A stretch of 64,000 bases of DNA from Chlorocebus sabaeus (taxonomy: Eukaryota; Chordata; Mammalia; Primates; Cercopithecidae), in assembly GCF_047675955.1 (NCBI RefSeq), contig NC_132915.1, positions 45,490,526 through 45,554,525 of the forward strand, written 5' to 3'. Below the pieces are notes generated by a model. It did no database searches and was not told where the DNA came from. It saw only the letters and a list, made by a program, of their open reading frames with translations. Position numbers and translations under genes: made by a program. Shown here piece by piece: positions 1 through 11,720 of the stretch (positions are counted from its first letter, which is position 1; the number at the start of each line of letters is the position of its first letter).

Positions 1-20
1 ATGAGCCACTGTGCCCAGCC
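1..20 (-). mobile_element. Alu 5' terminus, cut by window edge
   Basis: The first 20 bases are the reverse complement of the Alu start (TGAGCCACTGTGCCCAGCC), so an antisense Alu ends here and its body lies left of the window. Too short to assign a subfamily. Confidence 0.85.
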
Positions 21-1418
21 TCTTGTGAGGTTCTTAATGGCCAAAGAAAAACTTTAATTGGGAAGGCCCTCAGAAATATTTGATCCTCCCTTTGAAAATG
101 TTGAGGGAGGAGGTGGAGGAAGATGGCTGAATTGAAGCCTACATCATTTGTCCCTCGAGCAGGAACACCAAATTTTAACAGCCACACACAAAAAGCATCA
201 TCACAAGAACCAAAAATCAGGTGGGTAATCACAGTACCAGGTGTTAACTTTATTTCACAGAAAGAGACATTGAGGAGGGAAAGGAAAGACCATCTTGAAG
301 GGCCAACGCCACCCCTCCCTCACCCACTGTGCTCTCCTTCCTCCAGGCTCTCCTTACCACACAGTAAGGAGAACCTGTGTACCTGGAAGAAGAGCACGGT
401 GATCGAGAGGCTCTGCACTGAACTCAGTGCTGCCCTGTCACAGAAAGCAGAACCTGCTATATTCAGTCGGTGCCCCCCAAGAAAGCATTTGGATTGGCCA
501 TAGCCAGAGGGTAAATCACCCATCTCAGCATAAGGGCTTGAGTTCTGGCAAGTCTCGGCACCACAGGCAGGAGTGCTCTGGGGCCTTAAGTGAACTTGAG
601 AGACAGTCTAGGCCACAAGGACTGCAATTCCTAGGCAAGTCCTAGTGCTTAGCTGGGCTCAGAGCCAGTAGACTGCAGGGGGAGGGGGGGACCCAGGGGG
701 ATACCCACAACCTGCTGAGACACCAGCCTAGATGGCTTAGGGAGTGCTTGTGCCACCCCCTCCCAGCCCCCAGCAGTGATCCTGCTGCACAGAGAAATCT
801 GTAAACTTGGGAGAGGGAGAGTGCAGTGGGTGGGCGACTTTGCATTGAACTCAGTGCTGTCCTGTTACAGTGGAGACCTGTCAGGATTCATCACCTGCTG
901 ACTAAAGATTCCCTGGGCCCTGAATAACCAACAATGATACCCAGGTAATATGCTGTGGGCTTTGGGCTCTTAGATATGCTGGCTTCAGGTGTGACCCAGC
1001 ACATTCCCAGCTGTGGTGGCTGCAGTGAAAGACTTCTGTTTGAGAAAAGCAGGAGGAAAATTAAGGGAACTTTTGCATGTTTGATTTTTGAAGTGGATTC
1101 CTGCCTGTGTGTGACCACACTTTTCTCTCAAAATCTCATCTTGGAAACACTACAATAAAACCAAAGAACCAGAACCCCAAAGATTGTTACATATGGATTT
1201 GAGAACATAAGGGGAAATTCCTGGGCTCCCAGAAGAGGGTAAGGTAAGAGTAGAATTTGTGCTACCCTCCTAGCCTCCCCACCCTCAATGCTCTATCTAA
1301 TAATTATCAACTCTGAAAAAATGATAACATTGATAGCATCTCCAGTTTAGAGCATTAATAAAGAGTGAGCTTTCTGATATCTTGGCTCCTTACCAGTTTG
1401 AGTTGGCACCAAGACCAT
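21..1418. other. Non-coding sequence, no repeat or gene recognised
   Basis: About 1.4 kb of moderately GC-rich sequence without a recognised repeat. Short overlapping open frames occur on both strands but show no domain or codon signature. A G-rich patch at about 677-702 has only three separated long G runs, one short of a canonical four-run quadruplex. Confidence 0.6.
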
Positions 1419-2237
1419 TTTTAAAAAAACAATTTTTGTGGGTACATAGTGGGTGTATACATTTATAGGGTACATGAGCTACATTGATACAGACGTGCAG
1501 TAAGAAACAATCATGTCATGGAAAATGGGGTATCCATTCCCTCAAACATTTATTCTCTGTGTTACAAACAATCCAATTATATTCTTTTAGTTATTTTTAA
1601 ATACACAATTGAATTATTACTCACCGCAATCACCCTGTTGTGCTATCAAATACTACGTCTTATTTATTCTATTTTTTGAACCCATTAAGCCATCCCCACT
1701 TCCCTCCTACTCCCCAACTCCCCTACCACCACTACCCTTCCCAGCCTCTGGTAACCATCCTGCTATTCTCTATCTCCATGAGTTCAATTGTTTTAATGTT
1801 TAGCACCCACAAATAAGTGAGAACACACAAAGTTTGTCTGTGTCTGGCTTATTTCACATAACATGATGACTTTCAGTTCTATCCATATTGTTGCAAAGGA
1901 CAGGATCTCATCCTTTTTTACAGCTGCATAGTACTCCATTGTGTATATGTAACACATTTTCTTTATCCAATTATCTGTTGATAGACATTCAGGTTGCTTC
2001 CAAATCTTGGCTACTGTGAACAGTGCTGCAAAAAACATAGGAGTACCGATATCTCTTTGATACACTGTTTTCCTTTCTTATGAGTATATACGCAGTAGTG
2101 GGATTGCTGGATTGTATGGTAGCTCTGTCTGTAGTTTTCTGAGGAACCTCCACACTGTTCTCCATAGAAGTTGTACTAATTTATCTTCCCACCAGCACTG
2201 TATGAGGGTTCCCTTTTCTCCACATCCTTTCTAAATT
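1419..2237 (-). mobile_element. L1 3' end (L1MA/L1PB-like), antisense
   Basis: Read on the minus strand this is the end of L1 ORF2 followed by the 3' UTR. The frame at 1793-2065 minus still reads YTMEYYAAVKKDEILSFAT, the conserved ORF2 C-terminal segment, with further ORF2-like residues on both sides. The plus strand from about 1440 shows the familiar antisense L1 3' UTR (GGGTACATGAG, CCCTGTTGTGCTATCAAATA). The copy is 5'-truncated and inactive. Confidence 0.9.
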
Positions 2238-2249
2238 TTTTGGAAATTT

Positions 2250-2751
2250 AAATCAAATAATATCATTGTCTTGCTCAAAAACGTTCCAATGACTTCCTTT
2301 TACTCTCAGAACAAAATTCATATTCCCTCCATGACATATAAAGCCCTACATAACCTGGCCCCTACCTACTTTCATGGCTTCACTTGTCTTTCATTTGTTC
2401 CAATCACAATGGCATCTTTGTTTCTCTAATGCACAAAATGGTCCCTGCCTCAGGGTCTTTGCATTTGCGGCTTCATCTTTCTACAGTGTCTTCTGCACAA
2501 CTAGCTATATATCTAACTCCTGATTCATTCACATTTCTGCTCAAAGAGGCTCCCTTCACCCCCCATTCACCCATCATTGTTCCCTCAACTTCACTTTTCT
2601 TCATAACACTGATCTATTTATCTATTATTTATTTTCTGTTTCCTTCATTCAAATATAGATATCACAAGGCTAGTAATGTTGTCTGTGCCCCTAGAGTGGT
2701 GCCTAGCACCTGGTGAGCACTCAATAAATATTTCTAGAAGAAACGAACGAA
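2250..2751 (+). mobile_element. L2 3' end
   Basis: Matches the L2 tail in order: a lysine/proline-rich ORF2 end (CATAACCTGGCCCCTACCTA), then CTCAGGGTCTTTGCATTTG, then the terminal GAGCACTCAATAAATATTT followed by degenerate GAATGA repeats. Mammal-wide and heavily diverged. It abuts the preceding antisense L1. Confidence 0.88.
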
Positions 2752-4092
2752 TGACTTCATATTTATTGTTCACATATCTTTATCTCACTCTCTATATATT
2801 TTTCCAAGTATACACCTACCCCCACACACACTCCTCCTACACACAAATACACACATATCACCTATCACACTAAGCACAAAACACTTATCCATGAGGTCAG
2901 ATTCATAAAATTCAGATTTATTAGGCATTAATTGAGTATGCTGTAAGCGTAAAGCTCCTTACCAGGTGCTGGGGCAAGAAGAAAGTCCTAGGTAAAGAAA
3001 CAAGAATGGTTTGCACTCTCCAGCAAAGCCCTCTTCCCACTGAATCTTCACTAAATCTATTTTGCTTACTGTAATTGTAGCAAAAAATGTACATCCGAAA
3101 TTATTTCTTTGCACTCACATATGTCCTGAAACTTCACTTTGTTTTTAAGCATGTCCCTTTGTAAAATTTTTCCTTTTTTATGTCATTGTGTCCTTGGGAT
3201 TATAATTACCCTTTTACATTGAGTTGCAATTTTGGAATTCTTGATGAGGAATATTCCCAGTACTGAGATCACACAATTAATTCTTCCAAATAAGATTTAA
3301 AAACTCTGCATTCTGGATGGAAGACCCTGTCTGGTGATTAGTTGCCTGGAAGAGCTTGTTACAAGCCAAATAGAAGGAGCTGTCATCCTGTTGATGGTTT
3401 CCAGGGACTAAGGCTCCAGGACCTGCAGTAATTTCATTTGTCATCATTGCAAAACCAGATAGTCACGTGAGCTGCCAAGGCCTGCAGTGGAGGAGGTTCA
3501 CTTGCCAACTGTCCTTAGGAATCGGAACACAAGGTAGACAAGGCAACTGCTGGAAATGAATTATTTCTAGCAGTTATATTATCATTGTCGTGAAAAATGG
3601 AGGAGGCAGTGAGGTTGGATATACTTGTAAAAATTTCCCAACCCTAGGCGAAAACTTCTAATGATGAAGATATCTCCAGAAATCATAAAAATAACTACCT
3701 CCCTTGTCATGGTGAGAACAGGCTCAGAGGAAGCTTTGATCAGGCAGGGCAGCAACAACAGACCAAGAGGAGGAGAAAGAAATGTGACTCTGGCAGAACC
3801 TCCCTACCAGCATGTTAGGTGTCAGCTGGAGGGAATTCACCTCCAGCAAGACAGCCTGGAGTGCAGTGTCCCAGGAGAATAAAAACACAGGTGATACTGA
3901 GTCAAGCAAGAGTGCCAGTGGAAGGTGGGGAAATCAGGACCCTGTGGGCAGTCAGAGCTGCACTTGCAGGCTGCCGAGTCTGTCTATCTGTTGATTTCGT
4001 GGAAGTTTCTCAGCCGAAACCTTGGGATAAAAGTAGAGGACTCAAGTCCCAGGGAAGATTAGCAAGAGCTGAAAAGAGCACAAGGACCTTAC
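2752..4092. other. Non-coding, mostly unassigned
   Basis: Begins with a CA/CT-rich stretch (about 2815-2880) that is an imperfect AC microsatellite. Around 2910-2975 the text GGCATTAATTGAGTATGC..CAGGTGCTGGGGC resembles a short L2 or MIR tail in reverse, but is too weak to call. The rest shows no recognised repeat or gene. Confidence 0.5.
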
Positions 4093-4475
4093 ATTAGCCA
4101 GGAGAGGCTAAGTTATGTTGTGGTGACAAACCTCAAAGCTCAGGGACTTAAAAACACAAGTTTGTTCTTGTTTGTGTACTATGTAACCATTGCAACAGCA
4201 AAGGACTCAACTCATCATTGGCAATCAGGGACACAGGCTGATGTGACAGTCACCATCTTAAAGATTGCCAGTCACCCTGCCTAAGAGAAAAGAGATCTTG
4301 GGATGGGGGACTTAATAAATATATGCTCTATCCAAGAAATGACCCCACACAACTCATTGGCCAGAACTAGGTTCATGGACTTTACACAGGAGATCCAGGA
4401 AGTACAATTTTACCAAATAGGTAGGTGGAAAGGAGAACTGGAAATAGTTGGTGAATAGCATTAATGACCAGTACA
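4093..4475 (-). mobile_element. MaLR (MLT1-like) LTR, antisense
   Basis: In the plus direction it begins like a reversed MLT1 end (GAGAGGCTAAGTTATG), keeps ACAACTCATTGGCCAGAACTAG in the middle, and closes with GGTGAATAGCATTAATGACC..TACA. The TG...CA ends and the order of these blocks fit a solo MaLR LTR on the minus strand. Subfamily not assigned. Confidence 0.72.
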
Positions 4476-5073
4476 ACCCCCTCCTGGTCCTGTGGAATGC
4501 TCAGGCCGTAATAAAGAGAACATTGTCCAACTCAGTGCCCAAGATCCAGGGGAGTTTGAGAGAGATAATAGGAGGCATGAGAATTTGGGGAGCGGGGGAC
4601 ATGGCAAAAGCCCAAAATGTGAACATGAGCCCACAGAGTGGAGGTGGGAAGGCCTAAGTGACAGAGAGGCATGATGTCCCTGCCACCTAGGGCTGCCCCT
4701 GGGAATCTCATCTAGATGGTAGATAACTTAATTCCAAATCCATCCTCTCTCAATGTGGGGACTGAGGCTGCAAACACACTCCTTCCTGCAATCCTGTGGC
4801 CTACAGGTCCTCCAGGACCCGCAGGAGGTGCCCAGCAGAAGATTGTACCTGTGAGAAAATATAGATGGGAAAGTTGGGGAGGAGGGGCAGAGGCTCACAC
4901 CTGGTGCTTATCTTCCTCTGACTTAGATGCATTTATATTGTTTTCAAGGAATGTCATCGTGAGTCTCAAACACCCACAGGAATAGATAGAAGGAAGAATT
5001 TTCTGAAGCTTTTGAAATTCTCAGATGGGCTCCTAAGGGAGGTAGAGGACTCTTGTTTGCTTAAGGCTCTAAA
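4476..5073. other. Non-coding, no repeat recognised
   Basis: Unique-looking sequence between the MaLR LTR and MER5A. Short open frames only. Confidence 0.5.
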
Positions 5074-5251
5074 GCAGAGTTTAACAGAGCATAGTTCAAG
5101 ACCACCTGCGTCTGAATCACAGGGGAGCTTGTCAAACATGCAGCTCCCTGGGCTTCTCCAGACTCGCTGTATCAGAACTTCTGGGGATGGAGCCCAGAAA
5201 TTTGCATGTTTGACAAGTTTCCCTGGTGCAAATGAAAGCTGGAGAACCATT
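5074..5251 (+). mobile_element. MER5A-type hAT (Charlie) DNA transposon fossil
   Basis: About 178 bp, close to the roughly 190 bp MER5A length. It keeps GAATCACAGGGGAGCTTGTC, AGAACTTCTGGGGATGGAGCC, AATTTGCATGTTTGACAAG and the terminal GGAGAACCATTG. The start is less well preserved. Non-autonomous and inactive. Confidence 0.85.
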
Positions 5252-6529
5252 GCCTTAAAAAGGAATAAGATGGCTCTTGGGGTGGCACAGGTTGGTCCTC
5301 CCTGGAAACAGAAATGGCAGTCCTTCTAGTCCCATGGCCTTAGACTCGAGGGCAGCAGTTTAAAGATACCCATGGAAATCACAAATCAGTCCTGTATTTA
5401 TTCTGGTTCATAACCTAATTCTGGCGCCAACCTCTAAAATGTTTCAACTTTCCCCAGCATTTGCCGGAGTCTGAACTACCAGTTGCTGCGATGGGAAAGA
5501 CAGGTGGCTGGGCCTATGGGGCAGGGGATCTGCTCTCCCCAGGAGACAATTACATGCTCAGAAAAGGACAACCATGGCTTGTCCTAGGCAACAGAGGGGA
5601 ATTCTTGTCAGCATTTTGAAGAGCTGGCGCCATGCTTGAAAGGGGCTGACGGGAGCCACTGATGGGTCTGGCTGAAAAACAATTGCTTATGAGGAGGATC
5701 AGTGTCAGCTTTGAAGGGAGCCATGCTCGAATTAGCACCATCGTGGTAACAAGCAGAATGAGCAGGGCTGAAATGACATATTTAGTCAGGAAAGAGGCCT
5801 GTGTTTAAGGAAGGATTCTTTCAAAAGGAAACAACACAGGAGACTTGGATGAGCCTCTGGCTCCTTGTTTGTCTGGTTTAAAATTCAGGAAAGTTGACAT
5901 TTCATTGAGTGGCTCCTTCCCTGGAGTTCTGTGCGTAGCTTCCGTATTTCTGTAGCAGATGGGACCAGTCCTTTTTGGATCATTATATTGGTTCGATCCT
6001 TCATGGTGCCATGTGTCTTGAAGAGTCATGCAACCTCTATGTGTTCCCGAGTTTCCAAAGGTGGGCTGCCTCGGCTCCCTGCTGATTGGGGGCACCCTGA
6101 GCAGTTCCATGTAAAAAGTGAATCACAGTGGCTCAACCCTGGCGACTGAGGTCCATTTTCCCTTCCTTCTTAAGGATCATCTCCCTCTATTAATTCGCAG
6201 AGAGTGCTGGTGGTGGTGTGATGGTGGTGGGAGCACAGCCGAGTGAATGGTGGTGCCACCCTCTTCCTAGCCTCCTTTCCCCACACCCCGCCTTTGTTTT
6301 TTTGCTTCACTGTGAGCTTCCACAATCTTTATTTCTGGCGTCAGCTCCAAACTCTTGGTCTCCTGATCCACTCAGCTGAGGTTGTCCCTTCTCTTCACAG
6401 AGGCCCCCAACCAAAGCTTGTAATGGCCAAATGAAGTTCTTGGGCCAGGTCCCCTCCTCCTCCCTAGCTCTGGGTAGGTGGTGGGAAATGGGGCAGGAAA
6501 CTGGTTATTCTTCCAATTATCCCTTCATA
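5252..6529. other. Non-coding, no repeat recognised
   Basis: About 1.3 kb without a recognised repeat. Mixed composition, short frames only. A GGTGGTG-rich patch sits at about 6208-6232. Confidence 0.5.
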
Positions 6530-6622
6530 AGCCTTTACTTGTTCAACTTCCTCATGGAGAAAATGTGGAAATAATGCCTTCCTTTAAGAAGAATTTCTAA
6601 AAAGCCTGGTTCAATGCCTGGC

Positions 6623-6623
<1 letters not shown>
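6530..6623 (+). mobile_element. MIR 3' half
   Basis: Reads in MIR order: TTCCTCATGGAGAAAATG, AATAATGCCTTCC, then GGTTCAATGCCTGGC. It ends directly in the A30 tract. Confidence 0.62.

Positions 6624-6653
<30 letters not shown>
6624..6653 (+). repeat. Uninterrupted poly(A), 30 bp
   Basis: Thirty consecutive A at the end of a MIR fragment. MIR does not normally end in a long pure A run, so this is either a later microsatellite expansion or the tail of a very short insertion. Likely length-polymorphic. Confidence 0.95.
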
Positions 6654-6654
<1 letters not shown>

Positions 6655-7249
6655 CCTGCAATACATATTTCTTGAATTTATTTGGACTATTTTCATTAAT
6701 TTTAAAACTAATACTCGTATGATATTTCCTTCCTATTTTAAAGCAGCATTGAGTTAGCCTCCTACATCAGTCACATTACAGATGTCACAAAAAGTGGCAT
6801 GTTTTTTCTAATCTCTGTAGCATACAAAACAAACAGCTATACTTGTCTTAATTTAGGAGCAAAGTGTTTTTGCCGCTTTTCTCTTAAAACCATTCTTTAC
6901 CAGAGTTCAAAATGCACAGTTGGAAGATGTTGTCCAGTTTGTAATTGGGAGCAGGCGTCCATTCCTACCTCTCTGCACACACCCGGCCAAGTGATTTGAC
7001 GTTCTTTATCCTGACCGCCCCACCGGTAAAACTGGGGACAATGTCCATCTTCCTGATGGTCATTTGTCAGCTGTGTTGTAAAGATGAATAAAAGAAGATC
7101 GTTCAAACATTTTCTAATCCTCCAAAGAAAAAGTTGCTATAGTAACCCAAAGCACCAGAGTCGAGGTCTCAGTTCGTTGTTGGAAAATCTTGCAAAAAAA
7201 AAAAAAAAAGTTTTTGCGTGGGGGAAAAAAGACATCATGTGTCAATCAC
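6654..7249. other. Non-coding, no repeat recognised
   Basis: AT-rich unique sequence containing a 16-base A run at 7194-7209. No gene or recognised interspersed repeat. Confidence 0.5.
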
Positions 7250-7660
7250 CCATTTAAGTTAACACTTGGAACTCACAAGCAGATAGAGAATCACTTCCGG
7301 AAGGTTATGGAGTGAGTGCGTTGAGAGCAACTTGCAGCAAAGAAAAAGCTGAGCGCAGCTACTCGCCGCTCGGCCATCTGGCGCGATCCCGCTCCCTCTC
7401 CCTCCACCCTTCTGTCGCTCACCTGGTGGAGCACGGCCCGGGGACGGCAGGGGGCGGCTGTGCGGCTCCGATGCCACGCTGGTGCTGCGGCAGCAAGCGC
7501 CGCGAGCCAGCCACAAGACAGGAGAGCCCATTAATTGGCTAATTTTGCTTATAATGTCTGGTCACTGCTTGGCAGGCCCAGCTGTCTCTTGGGCGGGGTT
7601 TGCTTGGGCTCGTTTGGAGAACTGGCCTGGCTTGGAATTATTTTTTGAATGACTTGATGA
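7250..7660. promoter_or_regulatory. CpG islet plus homeodomain-type AT cluster (candidate enhancer or promoter)
   Basis: Within 7311-7515 I count about 20 CpGs in about 205 bp at roughly two-thirds GC. The observed/expected CpG ratio is near 0.9 by hand count, in a window where CpG is otherwise scarce and outside any repeat. Immediately downstream (about 7530-7555) lies CATTAATTGGCTAATTTTGC, which holds overlapping homeodomain TAATT cores, and then GGGCGGGG at about 7591-7598, a GC-box. No TATA box at a convincing spacing, splice-site pair or coding frame accompanies it. It may be an alternative or non-coding-RNA promoter, or a CpG-rich enhancer. The sequence features are seen; the function is inferred. 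Confidence 0.5.
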
Positions 7661-8019
7661 CATCTTTAAATGGCTCCAATCTCAGACCGACTCCCATCTT
7701 TGTCTTTCCCCTTGCCCCACACTCTAGATCAACTCTTCTGGCCCAGCTGCCTCTGGCAGGCCAGTTCAGAGGTTAACCTCAGTGGGTCTCTCCAAGTTCC
7801 TGCTCTTTCCTAACTTCAGACTCTCTCCTTTCAGGTGGGGGAAGCCGGCTGGGAACTCTCAGCTACCCACAGTCTGCCTTGGGAATCCTCTTTAATCAAA
7901 TATGTCACTATGCGAGGGACATCTCAGGTTCTAAACTCATCCGAGGTCCCTAGCACCAGAGGACATAAGCTTCTCGGGTGTTTACTGCAATCTGGATTTC
8001 AGTACTTTTCTCCTGAGGG

Positions 8020-8044
8020 GGTGTGTGTGTGTGTGTGTGTGTGT
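8020..8044 (+). repeat. (GT)12 microsatellite
   Basis: Pure GT dinucleotide run flanked by unique sequence; likely length-polymorphic. Confidence 0.95.
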
Positions 8045-9739
8045 TCCTAAGGTATTTTTGGTTCTTTGTGGAAATTTGCTAGAAATTGCTGAACAAAGAT
8101 GAGCCCATGGCTCCCCTCTATTTGATGTTTTAGTTTACTGCTGTCAGTTACCCCTGGATGTTTTTCTATTTCTCTAGGATTGCTTTGCAAACTTCTCACA
8201 GGCCTTGGAAACATGCTTTTTTTTTTTTTTCAATACAGCTTCATCCAATACCCCACCCCAAAATTCTTCCTTTTAGACCTACAGAGGGACCATGTCTCCT
8301 ACTATCAACTTCAAAATCTTTAAGAACTTCATAACCTTATACTCCCCTTCTTTCCTCGCAAGAAAATGCCATTACCGTGTCCTCTATCTCTTTCTGGGCC
8401 TATACTGAAAATGCCTTTTTATTCCTTACCGTTTGCCCAGCTCCCTCTTTCATTTGTCAAAGATTTTCTGAAATCCCATTTTCTTCCCAATGACCATTCT
8501 GCCCATTGGAGGGGACTGGTGAGTTATCTTGACATCCAATGCACAGATGTCTTTTCTTCCTTCCAGCTGTCTCAGCTTTCACATAATGAAGATTCTTTAA
8601 TCTTCTTATTTGCTCAATGCTTGCAACTTGGTGTGTGTGACTTCTCATCCCCTTGGGTTTGCAGTGTGCAAACTACTCGATGTCAGATGTTGTCTTTACC
8701 TAGCCTTGTCCACTCACTGCATGGCTCCAGGTAATTTAATTTTCTTTCACGATAATGAGGAGCTCTGGCTTACAAATGGCAAAATGAAGTACTGATAGAT
8801 TCCTCAGAACAAATTAGTGGCTTGATTAGACATGGAGTTAATCTTTTAGAGCATGAGTTATTTGGTCGCATTCTCTACAGTTTTTCCTTTTTCTTAGATC
8901 CCACGAAAGAGGGGAGCCATTCTTTCCATCTAAATTCCGCTCCATTTCCCCTACTACCTGGGGGACATTTTATACACGCTATTCCATGAAAATGAAAAAC
9001 TCACATTGCAAAGAGCAACAACATTAGAGCATTTATCTTACTTTTAAGTTTCTAACAAGCTCTCAGAATGTGACTTGTTTTTCTTTGGGAAATAATTCAG
9101 TTAACAGTCAGTTACAGTTCTTCTCAAGGATAAGATAGAGTCACTGAAATCCAATTCCTTTTGAAGTTTTCCTTTTTAGTGAAAGTGTGACTCTGGGGCT
9201 GTGTGTGTGTGTGTGTGCTGTCTTGGAGTCCTGGTAAAAAGAACAAAACTGTAAGCATCTTGGAGGAAATGTCCATAGCTAAATTTGAAGTTGAGAGCTC
9301 TTCCCTGGGCTCAAGTTTCACTGAAAACCCAAAACCTGGGCCAGATTCAGCAAACGGCTGATTTGTGGCTGCGACTCTTGAGGGCTGGGCAAATCTGATA
9401 GTTCATCAGGAGTGGTTTCTTGGGGACCCCAGGTCAGTTTGTGGGAGATAGTCTGTGTCCAATTAGGACTTGATGTGCAAGGAAGGTTTACTAACGATCT
9501 AAAGAACAATTTTGGGTTTCTCTAAAGAGAAGCAACACACGTATGCACACACATAGACACAGACAAACACCTTATCTGGGTTTTACAAGATTTGCATGTG
9601 AGGGACTCTTCCAACTGCATTCCACCTTGATGTTTTCAGGCTCAGAGAAATGTACTTTATTATTTTTTTTTAAAGGAAATTTTCTGTTGTAAGACATTCA
9701 GAAACCAGAAACAAAGGAGGGAGTGCGCTGCCTCCTCCA

Positions 9740-10135
9740 TGGGAAACGTCAGCCCCATTTTTATACCTTTAACTAGGCTCCTCTGGGATGAACAGTGATG
9801 ATCACGAGCCATCACTTTGGAACTCTAACTTTAAAGATACATTTCTGACACATAAATAATTTGCAAACACTAGGGCTGGAAAAGTCCCGGTGCAGCTTCC
9901 AGTTATTAAGTGCAGATCGACACTCAGGCGTGCTTTGGTCCTGGAGAATCTTTTTACATAAAACAATTAGATCTGCCTATGTATCTTGTCACCAATCAAA
10001 TCACTGCTTTGTGCTAAAGCAAGATAAATACACGCCTGCATTCCTTGTGCAGGAAAATAGCCTAAGTGAATTATTTTGAAAATCTGATTGTGAGATATGC
10101 CTGTTCCCTTTAACAAACAGAAAGGGCAGAGTTGA
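9740..10135. promoter_or_regulatory. Candidate conserved non-coding element
   Basis: Repeat-free sequence with CpGs retained in otherwise AT-rich text (GTCCCGGTGC, AGATCGACACTC, ACACGCCTGC). It also holds homeodomain/POU-like words such as ATAAATAATTTGCAAA and CACCAATCAAATCAC. Inference from composition only. Confidence 0.35.
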
Positions 10136-10809
10136 ATGACGATCCTTGTCCTATAAAACTCCAGCTGTAGTGAAATCAGCTTCGCATGTTTGCTGCTAGA
10201 TAATGGTAGAAAACATTAGGCAATTGCTACTTCTTTTGAAACACTGTGAAAAGTAACACAAAAAACGAAACAAAACAAAAACAGCAGGAGAAGAGAATGT
10301 AAAATAGTTTTCAGGTAGCATTTCGGGGAAGAAAAAAAAAAATCCAAAGAGCAGTATCTTTCTTGCACATGCTTCTCAGTGTTTTTCTCTTTGTTTTGAC
10401 TGTAACCTTAATTCTCCACATCTAGTATGACAGATAGCAAGAAGACTGAACTCTACCACATGGTTGACATCTTAAAGGAAGTTTCACTTACATGGTAGAA
10501 GTTTAGAGGAGCTTTTTGCTATACTCGAGGGAAGAAAAGGAAAAAAGAGTCCTATGTGTGTTTTGTATGTCTACTAATGCAGGATTTTTATTTAAAAACA
10601 AATATCCTGGATGTCTGGAAATAATTGAGACCCCACATAATATATAAGTCAATAACGAGAAATGCATAAACAATTCAGATAGCAACCAAGAAACAGATTA
10701 ATGTAAAATAACATAATTCTGCAACACATTGGCTTCTGCCTTCTTTTGAGGTAGTGAAAACACATGTTTGTGTTGTCTGGTTTCCAGGACATTCCCTTTA
10801 AAACGTCCT

Positions 10810-11290
10810 CAAAAATGTTATCTTATCTCTGGCACACTCCGGCCTTAACCCGGAGTCCGATGTCTCTGGGATAATGATGCTGAATGCTCATGAGATCCAG
10901 AAAGCAATATGTTAACCATACGGTGTTCAGAACTGTTCGTCAGGCGGAGACACTGGTATGTGCATATTCCGCGGCACAGCAGCAGAAAGGATGGAGAGCC
11001 TTTATGTTGTCTGATAATGCAGCTCTTTGAAACATTGCTGGCGGACTCTCTTCACATCATGTCACACAGGACAAGAAACGGGACAGGCCCTCTCTGCTTC
11101 TCGATTCATCGACCTGCCATACAATACAACAAACCGCCTTTTTCAAGGCCCCTGAATGAAGGCCTGTGCCTGCAAGGGAAATTTAATTGGATTTCTTTAT
11201 GGGTTGCAACAATCCAATGAAAAATTATGTAAGAATGGCATGATTCAGCTTCAGCATGCACTTGAATAATAATAATTTTTTTTATTTATA
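10810..11290. promoter_or_regulatory. Candidate conserved enhancer-like block
   Basis: Repeat-free and CpG-retaining (CTCCGGCC, CCCGGAGTCCGA, CATACGG, GTTCGTCAGGCGG, CATATTCCGCGG). It holds a POU-like TATGTGCATATTC and an 8 bp perfect inverted repeat, ATTGGATT at 11186-11193 and AATCCAAT at 11211-11218, separated by 17 bp, preceded by TTTAATTGG. It ends in an AT-rich patch (AATAATAATAA). This fits a developmental enhancer, but no alignment was possible here. Confidence 0.42.
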
Positions 11291-11439
11291 ACAAGAATTC
11301 TTTAAAAAAATAATAAGAATTTTTAAATGAAAACATCCTGCACCAGCACTTTTCAGCTCAACTCGACCAGGCAGTCCAACTTTACACACGGCAGCTTGTG
11401 TTGTGTGGATGTTTGTGTCATTGTCCCAGCTTAGAAAAT

Positions 11440-11720
11440 GATTTTAAATGCATAGATTGCAACACATTCAGAATGGAGTCAGAGGCTTTCAACAGCGCTT
11501 GGTTTGGCTTTCTGGAAGAATAACGTTGTCTTTAACAATGTCCCCTGCTTTGAACCAAAGTGCATTTGTGCATCCTGGAGAGCAGGAAAATGTCCATCAC
11601 TCCATCCATTCTTTGGAACATCTTTGTGACAAACGAAGATTAAGTCCTCTGTCACGTTTTGACATTTCCAAATCGGAAACAGCGTTGAAGATTATTTCTT
11701 ATCCTCCTCCTGGAAGTGGG
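11440..11720. promoter_or_regulatory. Candidate conserved non-coding element
   Basis: Continuation of the repeat-free block with scattered CpGs (CAGCGCTTGG, AATAACGTTG, AACGAAG, GTCACGTTTTG, AATCGGAAAC, AGCGTTG). In neutral primate DNA most of these would have decayed. An open frame spans 11448-11831 plus but shows no domain. Inference only. Confidence 0.35.

Noticed and set aside
677..702. G-quadruplex in GGGGGAGGGGGGACCCAGGGGG-like patch
   Set aside because: Only three separable G runs, so it fails the four-run rule.
1793..2065. Frame with YTMEYYAAVKKDEI considered as a gene
   Set aside because: It is the decayed C-terminus of L1 ORF2 within a truncated L1.
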